Shown here one piece after another: positions 43,229 through 53,132 of a stretch of DNA of 64,000 nucleotides (position 1 is its first letter; each line of letters begins with the position of its first letter). Under the pieces are notes generated by a model. It was not told the origin of the DNA. It worked only from the letters and a program-made list of their open reading frames with translations, and did not search any database. The translations under genes were made by a program, and so were the position numbers. The stretch is from an uncultured Acetatifactor sp. (GTDB lineage: Bacteria; Bacillota; Clostridia; Lachnospirales; Lachnospiraceae). The stretch covers positions 49,242-113,241 of the forward strand of contig CALWSL010000011.1 of the NCBI GenBank assembly GCA_944384205.1, written 5' to 3'.

Positions 43229-45808
43229 ATGGTTTATCAGGAGTTAATCAATAAAGGGGAGTTACAACGCCTTCAGGACGAGTTCAGTTCTGCTGCGGGA
43301 ATATTGGCGTACGGTCTTGACGCTGCGGGCAGGCGATTTACAAATCTGTCGGGAGCGGAAGCGCTGAAAAGGGAGTTTAAAGAGTATCTTGCATCCGGCA
43401 GGGTTCAAAATGTGTTGGAAAGAGTGGAGGACGGTTCCTTGGAGGATCTTGCTGTCGAGGAGGTCGATGAAATAAACGGCATGATTGCGGCAATTGCCGT
43501 GAGAGTGGAAGAGGAAACTCTGTTCTACTGGATATTGATGTGCGCAGACAGGCAGACGGAAAGGATGCGCTTTTACCGGATTGCAGATTTTGTCCGGGAT
43601 GCAAGTTATACACTGATTGTCAATAAAATATTGTGCTTTCAGGCCCAGACAGAGTGCCGTCACTGTCAAAGCGCACAACAGGAAATGAGCAGGGATTTAC
43701 ATACGATAGAAGCGACTGCTGCGATTGTGCAGTTGCTGGACAGTGATGAACCGATAGAAGGGATTATTGCCAAATGGCTTCGTGTCTTGGGTGAATATTT
43801 ACAGGTTGACACGGCACAGGTATTCAGACTGCATACGGATGACACTTTGATGGATGTGGTTTGTGAATGGAGAAAAAAGGGAATGGTTTCTCTATTTGAT
43901 ATGACAAGCAATCTGCCTGTATTCCATTTTCTTCAGACGTCAAAACCCCTTGTACTGTCTCCTGACGGTTCAGGGAGCGAATATCAGGCGGAGCTTGCAG
44001 AGCTGGGTATCAAGGCGGCTATGACATTTCCGCTCAACAGGCATAAAAACGGGCAAGGAATGGTTATGTCCCTGAATCACAGAAAAGAGAAGCACATCTG
44101 GAGCATGAAGGAGATTAAGTTTATCTCGGATGCTGTGAAGATGCTGCAGAGCATACTGACAAAACGGATGCAAAAGACATCCCTGGCGGATTCCCATGCT
44201 GCATTGAAAGCAACGCTGGACAATGTAGGCTGCTCCGTTTATGTGGCGGATAAAAAGACGCAGGAAATGCTTTTTGCAAACAGAAAATTACAGAATACCT
44301 TTGCCCGGGAATTGCAGAACGGTTCTTTTCAGAAATTAATTTATAAAGGAGTCAACGGAGACCGGAAAAGCGGTTCCTTTGAAATTTTTCTGGAAGAGAA
44401 GGAACGCTGGTACGACCTGCTATACAAGGAGATTGTATGGATAGACGCAAGAATGGCAACGCTGTATTCCCTATATGACATTACGGATAAAAAAATATAC
44501 CAGAGAAAGATTGAGAAGCAGGCATATACCGACTTTTTGACCGGATTGTATAACCGCATGTGCTGCGAAAGAGATTTGGCGAGACAGATTGATGAGGCAA
44601 AAAAGAACGGCGAGACAGGTGCGATTCTGTATCTTGATTTAGATGATTTTAAACATATTAACGACGGACTGGGACACCAGTATGGAGACGTCCTGTTAAA
44701 AGCAATATCCCACGCGCTTAAGAGTATCAAAGGAATTCAAAAAACCTGCTATCGTATGGGCGGCGATGAGTTTGTTGTTATGATATCACCCCGATATTTT
44801 TCTGAATTCGAGAGAATCATTGATGAGATAAAGATGATATTTACGAAGCCCTGGTATTTGAAGGATGCGGATTATTACTGCACCATGAGTATGGGTATTG
44901 TTACCTTTCCGGGAGCAGGAGATTCCGTGGCGGATTTAATTAAAAAGGCGGATATCGCCATGTATGAGGCGAAAAAAGGCGGAAAGAACAGAATAGCCAC
45001 TTATCAGGACGGTAACGATTTCGCTTCCGGAAGAAGACTTAGTATGGAAAAAAATATGCGCGACGCTACGGTTGCAGGCTACAAGGAGTTTGAGGTTTAC
45101 TATCAGCCCATTATCAATGTGGAGACGGGAGGAAAACAATGCGCCGGAGCAGAAGCCCTGATTCGGTGGAAAAGCAAAACGCTTGGCTTTATCCCCCCTA
45201 CAGAGTTTATTCCACTGGCAGAGTATCTGGGACTGATTAATCCCATTGGCAATTTTGTGCTGAAAGAAGCATGTGCACATTGCAGGGCGTGGAATGACAA
45301 CGGATTTCCCGATTATAAGGTGAGCGTCAATCTGTCGGTAATTCAGCTTCTGCAAAACGATATTGTGAAGATTGTGAAAAAAACCTTAAAGGAGACAAAG
45401 GTCAATCCTAAAAATCTGACGCTTGAGGTGACTGAAAGTCTGGCAATTAACGATATGGAGCGTATGAAGGAGATTCTGAATAAAATCAAGGCGCTCGGAG
45501 TGCAGATTGCGCTGGATGATTTCGGCACAGGATATTCTTCCCTGAATCATATCAGGGAGATTCCCATCGATGTGATAAAGGTAGACCAGAGCTTTGTAAA
45601 GGATTTGGCGGAGGACCCTTATTCCCAGTCCTTTATTAAAATGATAGCGGAGCTGGGGGAGACTATCGGAGTAAGCATCTGTGTGGAGGGAATTGAGACC
45701 CGCGAGCAATACGAAGTATTGCAGGGCATGAAAGTGAAGTACATACAGGGTTATTACTTTGACCGTCCTATGGAACGCATGAAGTTTGAAGAAAAATATG
45801 TGAGCTAA
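43229..45808 (+). CDS. GGDEF-EAL protein with N-terminal GAF-like sensor
   Basis: An 859-residue c-di-GMP turnover protein. The N-terminal third has a helical region and a GAF-like domain (about 160-310), then a PAS-like segment (KATLDNVGCSVYVADKKTQE). The GGDEF domain carries an intact RMGGDEFVV (about residue 510); no RxxD inhibitory site is seen in front of it. The EAL domain keeps EALIRWKSK, SVNLSV, LEVTES, DDFGTGYSS, IKVDQSF and CVEGIET, so phosphodiesterase activity should be intact. No membrane segments are seen. The start is placed at ATG 43229 with AAGGGG upstream; ATG 43184 has no RBS. Confidence 0.9.
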   Translation: MVYQELINKGELQRLQDEFSSAAGILAYGLDAAGRRFTNLSGAEALKREFKEYLASGRVQNVLERVEDGSLEDLAVEEVDEINGMIAAIAVRVEEETLFYWILMCADRQTERMRFYRIADFVRDASYTLIVNKILCFQAQTECRHCQSAQQEMSRDLHTIEATAAIVQLLDSDEPIEGIIAKWLRVLGEYLQVDTAQVFRLHTDDTLMDVVCEWRKKGMVSLFDMTSNLPVFHFLQTSKPLVLSPDGSGSEYQAELAELGIKAAMTFPLNRHKNGQGMVMSLNHRKEKHIWSMKEIKFISDAVKMLQSILTKRMQKTSLADSHAALKATLDNVGCSVYVADKKTQEMLFANRKLQNTFARELQNGSFQKLIYKGVNGDRKSGSFEIFLEEKERWYDLLYKEIVWIDARMATLYSLYDITDKKIYQRKIEKQAYTDFLTGLYNRMCCERDLARQIDEAKKNGETGAILYLDLDDFKHINDGLGHQYGDVLLKAISHALKSIKGIQKTCYRMGGDEFVVMISPRYFSEFERIIDEIKMIFTKPWYLKDADYYCTMSMGIVTFPGAGDSVADLIKKADIAMYEAKKGGKNRIATYQDGNDFASGRRLSMEKNMRDATVAGYKEFEVYYQPIINVETGGKQCAGAEALIRWKSKTLGFIPPTEFIPLAEYLGLINPIGNFVLKEACAHCRAWNDNGFPDYKVSVNLSVIQLLQNDIVKIVKKTLKETKVNPKNLTLEVTESLAINDMERMKEILNKIKALGVQIALDDFGTGYSSLNHIREIPIDVIKVDQSFVKDLAEDPYSQSFIKMIAELGETIGVSICVEGIETREQYEVLQGMKVKYIQGYYFDRPMERMKFEEKYVS

Positions 45809-45811
45809 GTA

Positions 45812-45840
45812 TTGCAAAAAAACGTTAAACCCTGTAATAT
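45812..45840 (+). promoter_or_regulatory. Promoter of the purine-end genes
   Basis: TTGCAA (45812-45817), a 17-base spacer and TAATAT (45835-45840), just after the GGDEF-EAL stop and before the IMP cyclohydrolase-like gene. Confidence 0.6.
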
Positions 45841-45878
45841 AAGTGCTGATTATCAAGTTATTTTCAGGAGGAAAAAGA

Positions 45879-46586
45879 ATGTTATCACTGGAGCAGGAAT
45901 TGAAAAACAATGCGTATCCCGGCAGAGGTATTGTAATCGGCAAATCCGCAAACGGAAAATATGCTGTAACCGCTTATTTTATTATGGGGCGCAGTTCAAA
46001 CAGCCGTAACCGTATTTTTGTGACAGAGGGTGAGGGCATCCGCACAGAGGCGTATGACCCTTCCAAGCTGGAAGATCCCAGTCTGATTATTTATGCACCG
46101 GTCAGAGTGCTTGGAAACAAGACCATTGTGACCAACGGGGACCAGACCGATACCATCTATGAGGGAATGGATCACCAGCTTACCTTCGAGCAGTCCTTAA
46201 GATGCAGGGAATTTGAGCCGGACGCACCAAACTACACCCCCCGTATCTCAGGAATTCTGCATGTGGAGGGCGGTAAGTACAGCTATGCAATGTCTATTTT
46301 GAAGAGCAATCACGGCGACGGTTCTTCCTGTGTCCGCAACACTTTTGCTTACCAGACTCCCCTTGCAGGAGAAGGGCACTTCATCCACACTTATATGCAC
46401 GACGGCAATCCTCTTCCCAGCTTTGAGGGCGAGCCAAAGCAGGTAGAGATTCCCGATGATATGGACGCATTTACAGATATGCTGTGGAACAGCTTGAATG
46501 AGGATAACAAGGTTTCTCTTTTTGTAAGATATATTGATATTGCAACAGGTACTTACGAGACCAGAATCGTAAACAAGAATCAGTAA
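45879..46586 (+). CDS. IMP cyclohydrolase, PurO-like
   Basis: Closes the purine ring (FAICAR to IMP), the last step of IMP synthesis. The 235-residue protein resembles the stand-alone, archaeal PurO-like IMP cyclohydrolase family rather than the N-terminal domain of PurH. Visible family features are GRGIVIGKSANGKYAV, FIMGRSSNSRNRIF, and the SNHGDGSSCVRNTFAYQT stretch. The start is ATG 45879 with CAGGAGG upstream. The gene that follows encodes the preceding step, so the two replace bifunctional PurH. Confidence 0.85.
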   Translation: MLSLEQELKNNAYPGRGIVIGKSANGKYAVTAYFIMGRSSNSRNRIFVTEGEGIRTEAYDPSKLEDPSLIIYAPVRVLGNKTIVTNGDQTDTIYEGMDHQLTFEQSLRCREFEPDAPNYTPRISGILHVEGGKYSYAMSILKSNHGDGSSCVRNTFAYQTPLAGEGHFIHTYMHDGNPLPSFEGEPKQVEIPDDMDAFTDMLWNSLNEDNKVSLFVRYIDIATGTYETRIVNKNQ

Positions 46587-46628
46587 GAATAATAAGGTAT
46601 GCAGTCCTGCATACAGATAGGAGCCGAA

Positions 46629-47807
46629 ATGAACGAAATCGAATTAAAATATGGTTGTAACCCCAATCAGAAGCCTTCCAGAATCTATATGGAGGACGGA
46701 AGCAAGCTGCCTGTAACCGTGTTAAACGGCAAACCGGGATATATTAACTTTCTGGATGCTTTTAACGGCTGGCAGCTTGTAAAGGAATTAAAGGAAGCAA
46801 CCGGTCTTCCCGCAGCAACCTCCTTTAAGCATGTATCCCCTGCGGGTGCGGCAGTTGGTCTTCCGCTGGATGAAACACTGGCAAAAATCTACTGGGTGGA
46901 CGATTTGGGAGAGCTTTCACCGTTAGCCTGTGCTTATGCGAGAGCGAGAGGCGCGGACAGAATGTCCTCCTTCGGGGATTTTATTGCACTGTCAGATGTA
47001 TGTGACGTTGATACCGCAAAGCTGATTAAGAGAGAGGTATCGGACGGTGTTATCGCTCCGGGCTATACGGAGGAAGCGCTGGCTATTCTGAAAGAAAAGA
47101 AAAAAGGCGGCTATAATATTATTCAGATGGATGCCGGTTATACTCCTGCCCAAATCGAGAAAAAACAGGTATATGGCATTACCTTCGAGCAGGGCAGAAA
47201 CGAGCTTGATATCAACGGGGATTTGCTTTCCCATATCGTGACAGACAATAAGGAGATTCCCGAAAAGGCATTAATCGATATGAAGATTGCGCTGATTACG
47301 CTGAAATATACCCAGTCCAATTCCGTATGCTATGTAAAGGACGGACAGGCAATCGGTATCGGCGCAGGGCAGCAGTCCCGTATTCACTGTACCAGACTTG
47401 CAGGCAGCAAGGCAGATAACTGGTTCCTTCGTCAGTCTCCCCGGGTGCTGGGACTTCAGTTTGTTGACGGTTTAGGCAGAGCAGACAGAGACAACGCGAT
47501 TGACGTCTACATTGGCGATGAGTATATGGATGTGCTGGCAGACGGGGCATGGGAGCGCATTTTTAAGGAAAAACCGCCTGTATTTACCAGAGAGGAAAAG
47601 AGAGCATGGCTTGATAAGATGCAGGATGTTACGCTTGGCTCCGATGCTTTTTTCCCGTTCTCCGACAATATTGAACGCGCACATAAGAGCGGTGTGAAGT
47701 ATATTGCACAGCCGGGCGGTTCTGTTCGTGATGATGCAGTTATCGAGTGCTGCAACAAATATGATATGGTAATGGCATTTACCGGCATCCGGCTGTTCCA
47801 CCACTAA
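46629..47807 (+). CDS. AICAR transformylase, stand-alone
   Basis: Transfers a formyl group from 10-formyl-THF to AICAR. The 392-residue protein corresponds to the C-terminal AICAR transformylase domain of PurH only. The catalytic Lys-His is in SFKHVSPAGAA; ARARGADRMSSFGDFIALSD and GAGQQSRIHCTRLAGSKAD are also family features. The N-terminal IMP cyclohydrolase domain is absent; its job is done by the upstream PurO-like protein. The start is ATG 46629 with TAGGAG upstream. A strong terminator follows. Confidence 0.9.
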   Translation: MNEIELKYGCNPNQKPSRIYMEDGSKLPVTVLNGKPGYINFLDAFNGWQLVKELKEATGLPAATSFKHVSPAGAAVGLPLDETLAKIYWVDDLGELSPLACAYARARGADRMSSFGDFIALSDVCDVDTAKLIKREVSDGVIAPGYTEEALAILKEKKKGGYNIIQMDAGYTPAQIEKKQVYGITFEQGRNELDINGDLLSHIVTDNKEIPEKALIDMKIALITLKYTQSNSVCYVKDGQAIGIGAGQQSRIHCTRLAGSKADNWFLRQSPRVLGLQFVDGLGRADRDNAIDVYIGDEYMDVLADGAWERIFKEKPPVFTREEKRAWLDKMQDVTLGSDAFFPFSDNIERAHKSGVKYIAQPGGSVRDDAVIECCNKYDMVMAFTGIRLFHH

Positions 47808-47814
47808 AGCTTAT

Positions 47815-47853
47815 AAAACCCCGACATATCTTCATGGTATGCCGGGTTTTTTT
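47815..47853 (+). terminator. Terminator of the purine gene pair
   Basis: CCCGACATA (from about 47820) pairs with TATGCCGGG with one bulge, followed by seven Ts (47847-47853). Confidence 0.85.
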
Positions 47854-47942
47854 GCAGGAACAGTAAAAAATGGTTTATTAATTTCCTCTTGTGTGTTAAG
47901 ATAATTAGATGAGAGACTGATATTGTGTGAGAGGAACTTACC

Positions 47943-49625
47943 ATGAGTGAAATGGAAAATAATAAAGAATCGAAAAATTTTATTGAACAGATTATTGAGA
48001 AGGATTTGGCAGAGGGTGTTTATGATACCGTACACACCCGTTTTCCCCCGGAGCCAAACGGATATCTGCATATCGGACATGCTAAGGCAATTCTGGTAAA
48101 TTACGGCTTGGCACAGAAGTATGGCGGTAAATTCAATATGCGTTTTGATGATACCAACCCTACCAAGGAAGACGTTGAATTTGTGGAATCCATCAAAGAG
48201 GATGTCCTGTGGCTTGGTGCAGACTGGGAGGACAGACTGTTTTTTGCCTCCGATTATTTTGACCGGATGTATGAAGCGGCAGTAAAGCTGATTAAAAAGG
48301 GTAAGGCATATGTGTCGGATTTGACGGCAGAGCAGATTAGGGAATATAGAGGAACATTTACGGAGCCCGGGAAAGAGGATCCTTCCTCGAATCGTTCCGT
48401 AGAGGAAAATCTGAAGCTGTTTGAAGAGATGAAGGAAGGTAAATATGCAGATGGTGAGAAGGTACTTCGTGCCCGCATCGACATGACCTCTTCTAACATT
48501 AACATGCGTGACCCGGTTATCTATCGTGTAGCGCACATGCCTCACCATAATACCGGTGACAAGTGGTGCATTTATCCCATGTATGATTTTGCTCATCCCA
48601 TTGAGGATGCTATCGAGGGAATCACCCATTCTATCTGTACGTTGGAGTTTGAGGATCACAGACCTTTATATGACTGGGTTGTAAGGGAGCTGGAATATCC
48701 GCATCCCCCCAAGCAGATTGAACAGGCTAAGATGTATTTGAAGAATGTAGTTACCGGCAAAAGATATATTAAGAAGCTGGTAATGGACGGTATTGTGGAT
48801 GGCTGGGACGACCCGAGACTGGTGTCGATTTCAGCGCTCCGCCGCCGTGGTTTTACACCGGAATCTATCAGAAGATTTGTAGAGATGTGCGGCGTTTCCA
48901 AGGCGCATTCCGTTGCGGACTATGCAGCGTTGGAATACTGTATCCGTGAAGATTTGAAAGCAAAAGCGCCGCGTTATATGGCAATATTGGATCCGGTAAA
49001 GCTTGTGATTGACAACTATCCTGAAGGACAGACGGAACTGTTGGAAGCAACGAATAATCCGGAGAATGAGGCATTGGGAATCCGACAGATTCCGTTCGGA
49101 AGGGAACTTTATATTGAGAGAGACGACTTTATGGAGGAACCTCCCAAGAAGTACTTCCGTATGTTCCCCGGCAACGAGGTGCGTCTGATGAATGCTTATT
49201 TTGTGAAATGTACCGGTTGTGTGAAGGATGCAGACGGCAGGGTTATCGAAGTACATTGTACTTACGATCCGGCGTCGAAGGGCGGCAACAGTCCTGACGG
49301 CAGAAAGGTAAAAGGAACGATTCATTGGGTTTCTGCAAAAGATGCCGTCACTGCTGAAGTGAGGCTCTATGAAAATATTATTGATGAGGAAAAGGGCGTT
49401 TACAATGAGGACGGCAGTCTGAATCTGAACCCAAATTCCTTAACGGTATTAAAGGAGTGTTTCCTGGAGCCTGCGTTTGCCGATGCAAAGGCATATGACA
49501 GCTTTCAGTTTGTGAGACAGGGATTCTTCTGTGTGGATGCAAAGGATTCCAAACCGGGAGCGCTGGTTTTCAACAGAATCGTATCCTTGAAGAGCTCCTA
49601 TACGTTACCAAAAAATGATAATTAA
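47943..49625 (+). CDS. glnS: Glutaminyl-tRNA synthetase
   Basis: Charges tRNA-Gln directly with glutamine. The 560-residue class I enzyme has [17 protein letters not shown] with the HIGH motif at residues 43-46, and [17 protein letters not shown]. It also has the GlnRS-specific [19 protein letters not shown]. The second class I signature is divergent ([11 protein letters not shown] where VMSKRKL-type sequence is usual). The C-terminal part is the anticodon-binding beta-barrel region. With GlnRS present, the gatCAB product in this genome is mainly needed for Asn-tRNA-Asn. An AGAGGAA-type RBS precedes ATG 47943. Confidence 0.93.
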   Translation: MSEMENNKESKNFIEQIIEKDLAEGVYDTVHTRFPPEPNGYLHIGHAKAILVNYGLAQKYGGKFNMRFDDTNPTKEDVEFVESIKEDVLWLGADWEDRLFFASDYFDRMYEAAVKLIKKGKAYVSDLTAEQIREYRGTFTEPGKEDPSSNRSVEENLKLFEEMKEGKYADGEKVLRARIDMTSSNINMRDPVIYRVAHMPHHNTGDKWCIYPMYDFAHPIEDAIEGITHSICTLEFEDHRPLYDWVVRELEYPHPPKQIEQAKMYLKNVVTGKRYIKKLVMDGIVDGWDDPRLVSISALRRRGFTPESIRRFVEMCGVSKAHSVADYAALEYCIREDLKAKAPRYMAILDPVKLVIDNYPEGQTELLEATNNPENEALGIRQIPFGRELYIERDDFMEEPPKKYFRMFPGNEVRLMNAYFVKCTGCVKDADGRVIEVHCTYDPASKGGNSPDGRKVKGTIHWVSAKDAVTAEVRLYENIIDEEKGVYNEDGSLNLNPNSLTVLKECFLEPAFADAKAYDSFQFVRQGFFCVDAKDSKPGALVFNRIVSLKSSYTLPKNDN

Positions 49626-49663
49626 TAGACGGCGCAGATATGTGGCGCAGAAAGAGGAAGAAA

Positions 49664-50503
49664 ATGGCAGGTGTTTTGTCTGGATTAGCCGGACTCGGCT
49701 TGGGTAATTTGGAAAATATGGATATTTATGAAGAGCCTCAGACAGAAACTGAGAAAAAGAAAGCGGAAGCAGTGAAAGTGGACGAGAAAGATTTGATTTA
49801 TGATAAGACCTTGGAATGTCCCGTGTGCGGAGATAAGTTTCCCACAAAGATTGTAAAAACCGGTAAGGCAAAGCTGCTCGGAACGGATGATGATATGCGT
49901 CCAAAATATGAAGGAATTGATCCGGTAAAGTATGATGTGGAATTATGTCCCAAGTGCGGTTATGCGGCGTTGACCAGATTTTTCCCCAATATTACAAGCG
50001 GACAGGCAAAATTAATACGGGAGAATATCAGTCAGAAGGTTCGTATTCACGCTTTTAACGGAGAGATTTATACTTATGAGGAAGCAATGGAGCGCTACAA
50101 GCTGGCGCTTGCCAATGCGGTAGTAAAGCGTGCGAGGACAAGCGAAAAAGCATACATCTGTTTAAAGAGCGCATGGCTTCTCCGCGGCTATGTAGAACAC
50201 CTTGCAGAAACCGGAGATACGAAGGATACCGCAGAACTGAAAGCGCAGGAGGAAGAATACCTGCAGAATGCCTACAATGGTTTTATCGAAGCGAGACAGT
50301 CCGAGACTTTTCCTATGTGCGGAATGGATGAGGTTACGGTAGATTATCTGATAGCACAACTGGCAACTCATTTCAAAAAGTATGATGTAGCAAGTAAGCT
50401 GGTGGCTTCCATTCTGACGTCACCGTCAGCGAATACACGCATGAAGGATAAGGCGCGTGATTTGAAAGAGCTGATTCTGGCTGACCTGAAGAAAAAGGGT
50501 TAA
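49664..50503 (+). CDS. DUF2225 family protein
   Basis: A 279-residue cytoplasmic protein. Two CxxC pairs (LECPVCGDKF and VELCPKCGYAAL) form a likely zinc site, followed by a helical, TPR-like region (EEAMERYKLALANAVVKRA, YVEHLAETGDT). This is the DUF2225 pattern; the function is unknown. The start is ATG 49664 with AGAGGAAG upstream; the longer frame from 49640 lacks an RBS. It lies 38 bases after glnS. Confidence 0.8.
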   Translation: MAGVLSGLAGLGLGNLENMDIYEEPQTETEKKKAEAVKVDEKDLIYDKTLECPVCGDKFPTKIVKTGKAKLLGTDDDMRPKYEGIDPVKYDVELCPKCGYAALTRFFPNITSGQAKLIRENISQKVRIHAFNGEIYTYEEAMERYKLALANAVVKRARTSEKAYICLKSAWLLRGYVEHLAETGDTKDTAELKAQEEEYLQNAYNGFIEARQSETFPMCGMDEVTVDYLIAQLATHFKKYDVASKLVASILTSPSANTRMKDKARDLKELILADLKKKG

Positions 50504-50519
50504 ACGGGGATGACAGACA

Positions 50520-51980
50520 ATGTATGATATGACCATACGTTTACAGGCAAATGGTGAGAAATGTCTGTATGAACAGATTTACGAGCATATCAGACAGGAG
50601 ATAAAGGAAGGGAAGCTTCTCGCAGGAGAGAGGCTTCCCTCCACGCGTTCTTTGGCGGAATATCTGCAGGTGGCACGAAGTACTGTGGATTATGCTTATG
50701 ACCAGCTTCTCAGCGAGGGATACATTGAAGCGAAGCCCTACAGGGGATATTTTGTCTGTTCTACCGAGGAACTGCAGGAGCTGGGACAAGGGCTGTCTGT
50801 GTATTCGACAGAAGAGAAGAGAGATGGGGAACGTGAGATTTCTGCAGGACTGCCAAGAGGACAAGATACAGAATTGTATGCCGGAAAGGAAACGCCGCGC
50901 TATGATTTTTCGCCAAATGGAATTGATATGTCGGGCTTTCCCTTCGGAGTGTGGAAGAGATTAACCAGAAATATATTAAATGATGGAAACAGCGAGCTTT
51001 TTTCTCAGGGCGAAGCACAGGGGGATTACGATTTGCGGCTTACCATCAGCAGGTATCTGCATTCCTCCCGGGGAGTAAACTGTTCTCCGGAACAGATTAT
51101 TGTGGGTGCGGGAAACGACTATCTGCTGATGCTTTTGGAGAAGATTCTGGGCAGGCATGTGAGGATTGCCATGGAGAATCCCACTTATAAGAGGGCGTAC
51201 CGTATTTTTAAGTCTTTCGCTTATCAAATTGTAACAGTAGATATGGACGAGAGCGGGATGAAGGTATCCGAGCTTAGGAAGGAAAATGTCAGTGCGGTGT
51301 ATGTGATGCCCTCTCATCAGTATCCCACGGGAGTGGTTATGCCGATTGGACGCAGAGCAGAGCTGCTTCGCTGGGCGAACGAGGATGCCGGCAGATATCT
51401 GATTGAGGATGATTATGACAGTGAATTCCGGTACCGGGGAAAGCCCATTCCTTCCCTGCAGGCATCGGATGAGCACGGAAAAGTTATCTATATCGGAACC
51501 TTCTCCAAGGCTATCGCGCCGGCAATTCGTGTCAGTTATATGGTTCTGCCGCAAACGCTGTTGAAAAAATACAGAGAGGAGTGCGGTTTCTACTCCTGTA
51601 CCGTGTCCCGCATTGACCAGCGGATATTGAATGAATTTATCAGGGACGGTTATTTTGAACGGCATCTGAATAAGATGCGAAAAATTTACCGGGGCAAGCA
51701 TGATTTACTGCTGGAATGCCTGAAGCCCTTTGGGGAAAGCTTTCAGGTATCGGGTGAACATGCAGGACTGCATCTGCTCCTTGTGTCAAAGGGCGATATG
51801 CAGGAGAGAGAGCTGATTCGCACTGCGGCAAAGCAGGGCGTAAAAGTGTATGGTTTGTCGGGGAGTATGGTCGATTTTTCTGACCGTAGGGCTACCATAC
51901 TGCTGGGCTTTGGCGGTCTGGAAGCCGAAGACGTTGTGGAGGGAGTTAAGCTTTTGGAGCAGGCATGGCTTCCTAAATGA
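50520..51980 (+). CDS. MocR-type regulator (GntR HTH fused to aminotransferase domain)
   Basis: A 486-residue transcription factor. Residues 5-75 are a GntR winged helix (LYEQIYEHIRQEIKEGKLL, RLPSTRSLAEYLQVARSTVD). From about 120 a fold-type I aminotransferase-like domain follows, with the PLP Lys in IGTFSKAIAPAIRVSYM and IEDDYDSEFRYRGKPIPSLQ, typical of PdxR/GabR proteins. MocR regulators use PLP or amino-substrate complexes as effector. There is no pdxST or gab operon next to it, so the target is unknown. A terminator follows. Confidence 0.88.
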   Translation: MYDMTIRLQANGEKCLYEQIYEHIRQEIKEGKLLAGERLPSTRSLAEYLQVARSTVDYAYDQLLSEGYIEAKPYRGYFVCSTEELQELGQGLSVYSTEEKRDGEREISAGLPRGQDTELYAGKETPRYDFSPNGIDMSGFPFGVWKRLTRNILNDGNSELFSQGEAQGDYDLRLTISRYLHSSRGVNCSPEQIIVGAGNDYLLMLLEKILGRHVRIAMENPTYKRAYRIFKSFAYQIVTVDMDESGMKVSELRKENVSAVYVMPSHQYPTGVVMPIGRRAELLRWANEDAGRYLIEDDYDSEFRYRGKPIPSLQASDEHGKVIYIGTFSKAIAPAIRVSYMVLPQTLLKKYREECGFYSCTVSRIDQRILNEFIRDGYFERHLNKMRKIYRGKHDLLLECLKPFGESFQVSGEHAGLHLLLVSKGDMQERELIRTAAKQGVKVYGLSGSMVDFSDRRATILLGFGGLEAEDVVEGVKLLEQAWLPK

Positions 51981-51982
51981 TA

Positions 51983-52014
51983 GAAACGCCGCAGAATCGA
52001 AGCTGCGGCGTTTC
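51983..52014. terminator. Bidirectional terminator
   Basis: GAAACGCCGCAG (51983-51994) pairs perfectly with CTGCGGCGTTTC (52003-52014). It lies between convergent genes. Confidence 0.8.
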
Positions 52015-52023
52015 CAAAGTGTT

Positions 52024-52389
52024 TTAATTGTCATGAATAGGAGGCATCTCTTCGGAGGAATCATCCTCGTCAAAGAATTCTTCTACAGTTTCCTCCACCT
52101 TTTCAGCGGTCTGGGCGATTTTTTCCAGAGGGGTGAAATCGGATGAGTCTTTCTCCTGTGAGCTGCTGTCCTCAGATGTGCCCTGTCCTTCTCTGCCAAG
52201 AGGAACATAATTGCGAGAAGAATCATCTGTATCATCATCTAATTCATCGCTGAAATCATCATAGTCGTCATCATCATCCTGGAATATGGAAGTCTCTGCG
52301 TCCTTTTTGCGGACAAAATAATAGGCTGCAGCGGCTGCCGTTCCTACTGCTGCAGTAAAAAACAAGAATTTACCGAATTTTTTTGCCAT
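52024..52389 (-). CDS. Small acidic membrane-anchored protein
   Basis: A 121-residue protein with a single N-terminal hydrophobic segment (about 6-25, FGKFLFFTAAVGTAAAAAYY) followed by a highly acidic, Asp/Ser/Glu-rich tail (DDDDDYDDFSDELDDDTDD). It resembles YtxH-like small membrane proteins only in layout. The function is unknown. An AGGAG RBS precedes the ATG on the minus strand. It is divergent from the TetR-type gene and may share its control region. Confidence 0.7.
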   Translation of the reverse strand: MAKKFGKFLFFTAAVGTAAAAAYYFVRKKDAETSIFQDDDDDYDDFSDELDDDTDDSSRNYVPLGREGQGTSEDSSSQEKDSSDFTPLEKIAQTAEKVEETVEEFFDEDDSSEEMPPIHDN

Positions 52390-52469
52390 AGGTAACTCCT
52401 TTCCATTTTGGTAGTTATACCAATATATTAATACTATTTTGTGAAAATGAAAAGAGATTATGTAAAGAT

Positions 52470-52498
52470 TTGAAAAAAATTTATAGATGTGCTACACT
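52470..52498 (+). promoter_or_regulatory. Promoter of the TetR-type gene
   Basis: TTGAAA (52470-52475), a 17-base spacer and TACACT (52493-52498), about 30 bases before ATG 52527. Confidence 0.7.
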
Positions 52499-52526
52499 AA
52501 TATATGTTTGTCCGGAGGATAAGTGC

Positions 52527-53132
52527 ATGAATGCCAAGTTTTTTGACCTGAAAAAAGAAAAACAGGATAGAATGATTAACGCTGCCTTGAAGATATTTGC
52601 GCTTCATGGCTATCGCCATGCCAGTACGGATGATATTGTGCGGGAGGCAGCCATCAGTAAGGGGCTGTTGTTTCACTATTTTGGGAGTAAGGTGGGCATT
52701 TATACTTTTGTATACGACTATAGCGTCAGATATATGACGCTGGAGTTGAAATCCACGGTAAATGGGGAAGAAACGGATTTATTTGAACTGGTGAAGCAGT
52801 CGGAGTGTGCCCGCATGCACGCAATGCGGGGATATCCTTATATGCAGCAGTTTTTGAACCGCTCCATGTCTGAGGATGTCAGTGAGGCGCTGCTTGCCAT
52901 TGAGGAGAAGAGGGACATTCTGCTGGAGGCTTATGAGGGAATCAGGAGGCAGATGGATTTTAGTACGCTGCCCGCAGGAATAGACGGCGAAAAGCTGTAT
53001 AAGATGCTGGATTTAACCATTAAGGGATTGATGACGGAGCATTTTTTGAATGCCTCCTTCCAGCCGGAGATGCTTTATCAGGAAATTGTGGATTATATAG
53101 ATATGATAAAACAGATTGTATATCAATCATAA
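52527..53132 (+). CDS. TetR-family transcriptional regulator
   Basis: A 201-residue regulator. The N-terminal HTH (RMINAALKIFALHGYRHAST, then DIVREAAISKGLLFHYFGSK) is a canonical TetR DNA-binding domain; the rest is the helical ligand domain. The start is ATG 52527 with CCGGAGG upstream. It stands alone between a divergent small membrane protein gene and a convergent DUF6062-like gene, so its target may be itself or the 52024-52389 gene. Confidence 0.9.
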   Translation: MNAKFFDLKKEKQDRMINAALKIFALHGYRHASTDDIVREAAISKGLLFHYFGSKVGIYTFVYDYSVRYMTLELKSTVNGEETDLFELVKQSECARMHAMRGYPYMQQFLNRSMSEDVSEALLAIEEKRDILLEAYEGIRRQMDFSTLPAGIDGEKLYKMLDLTIKGLMTEHFLNASFQPEMLYQEIVDYIDMIKQIVYQS

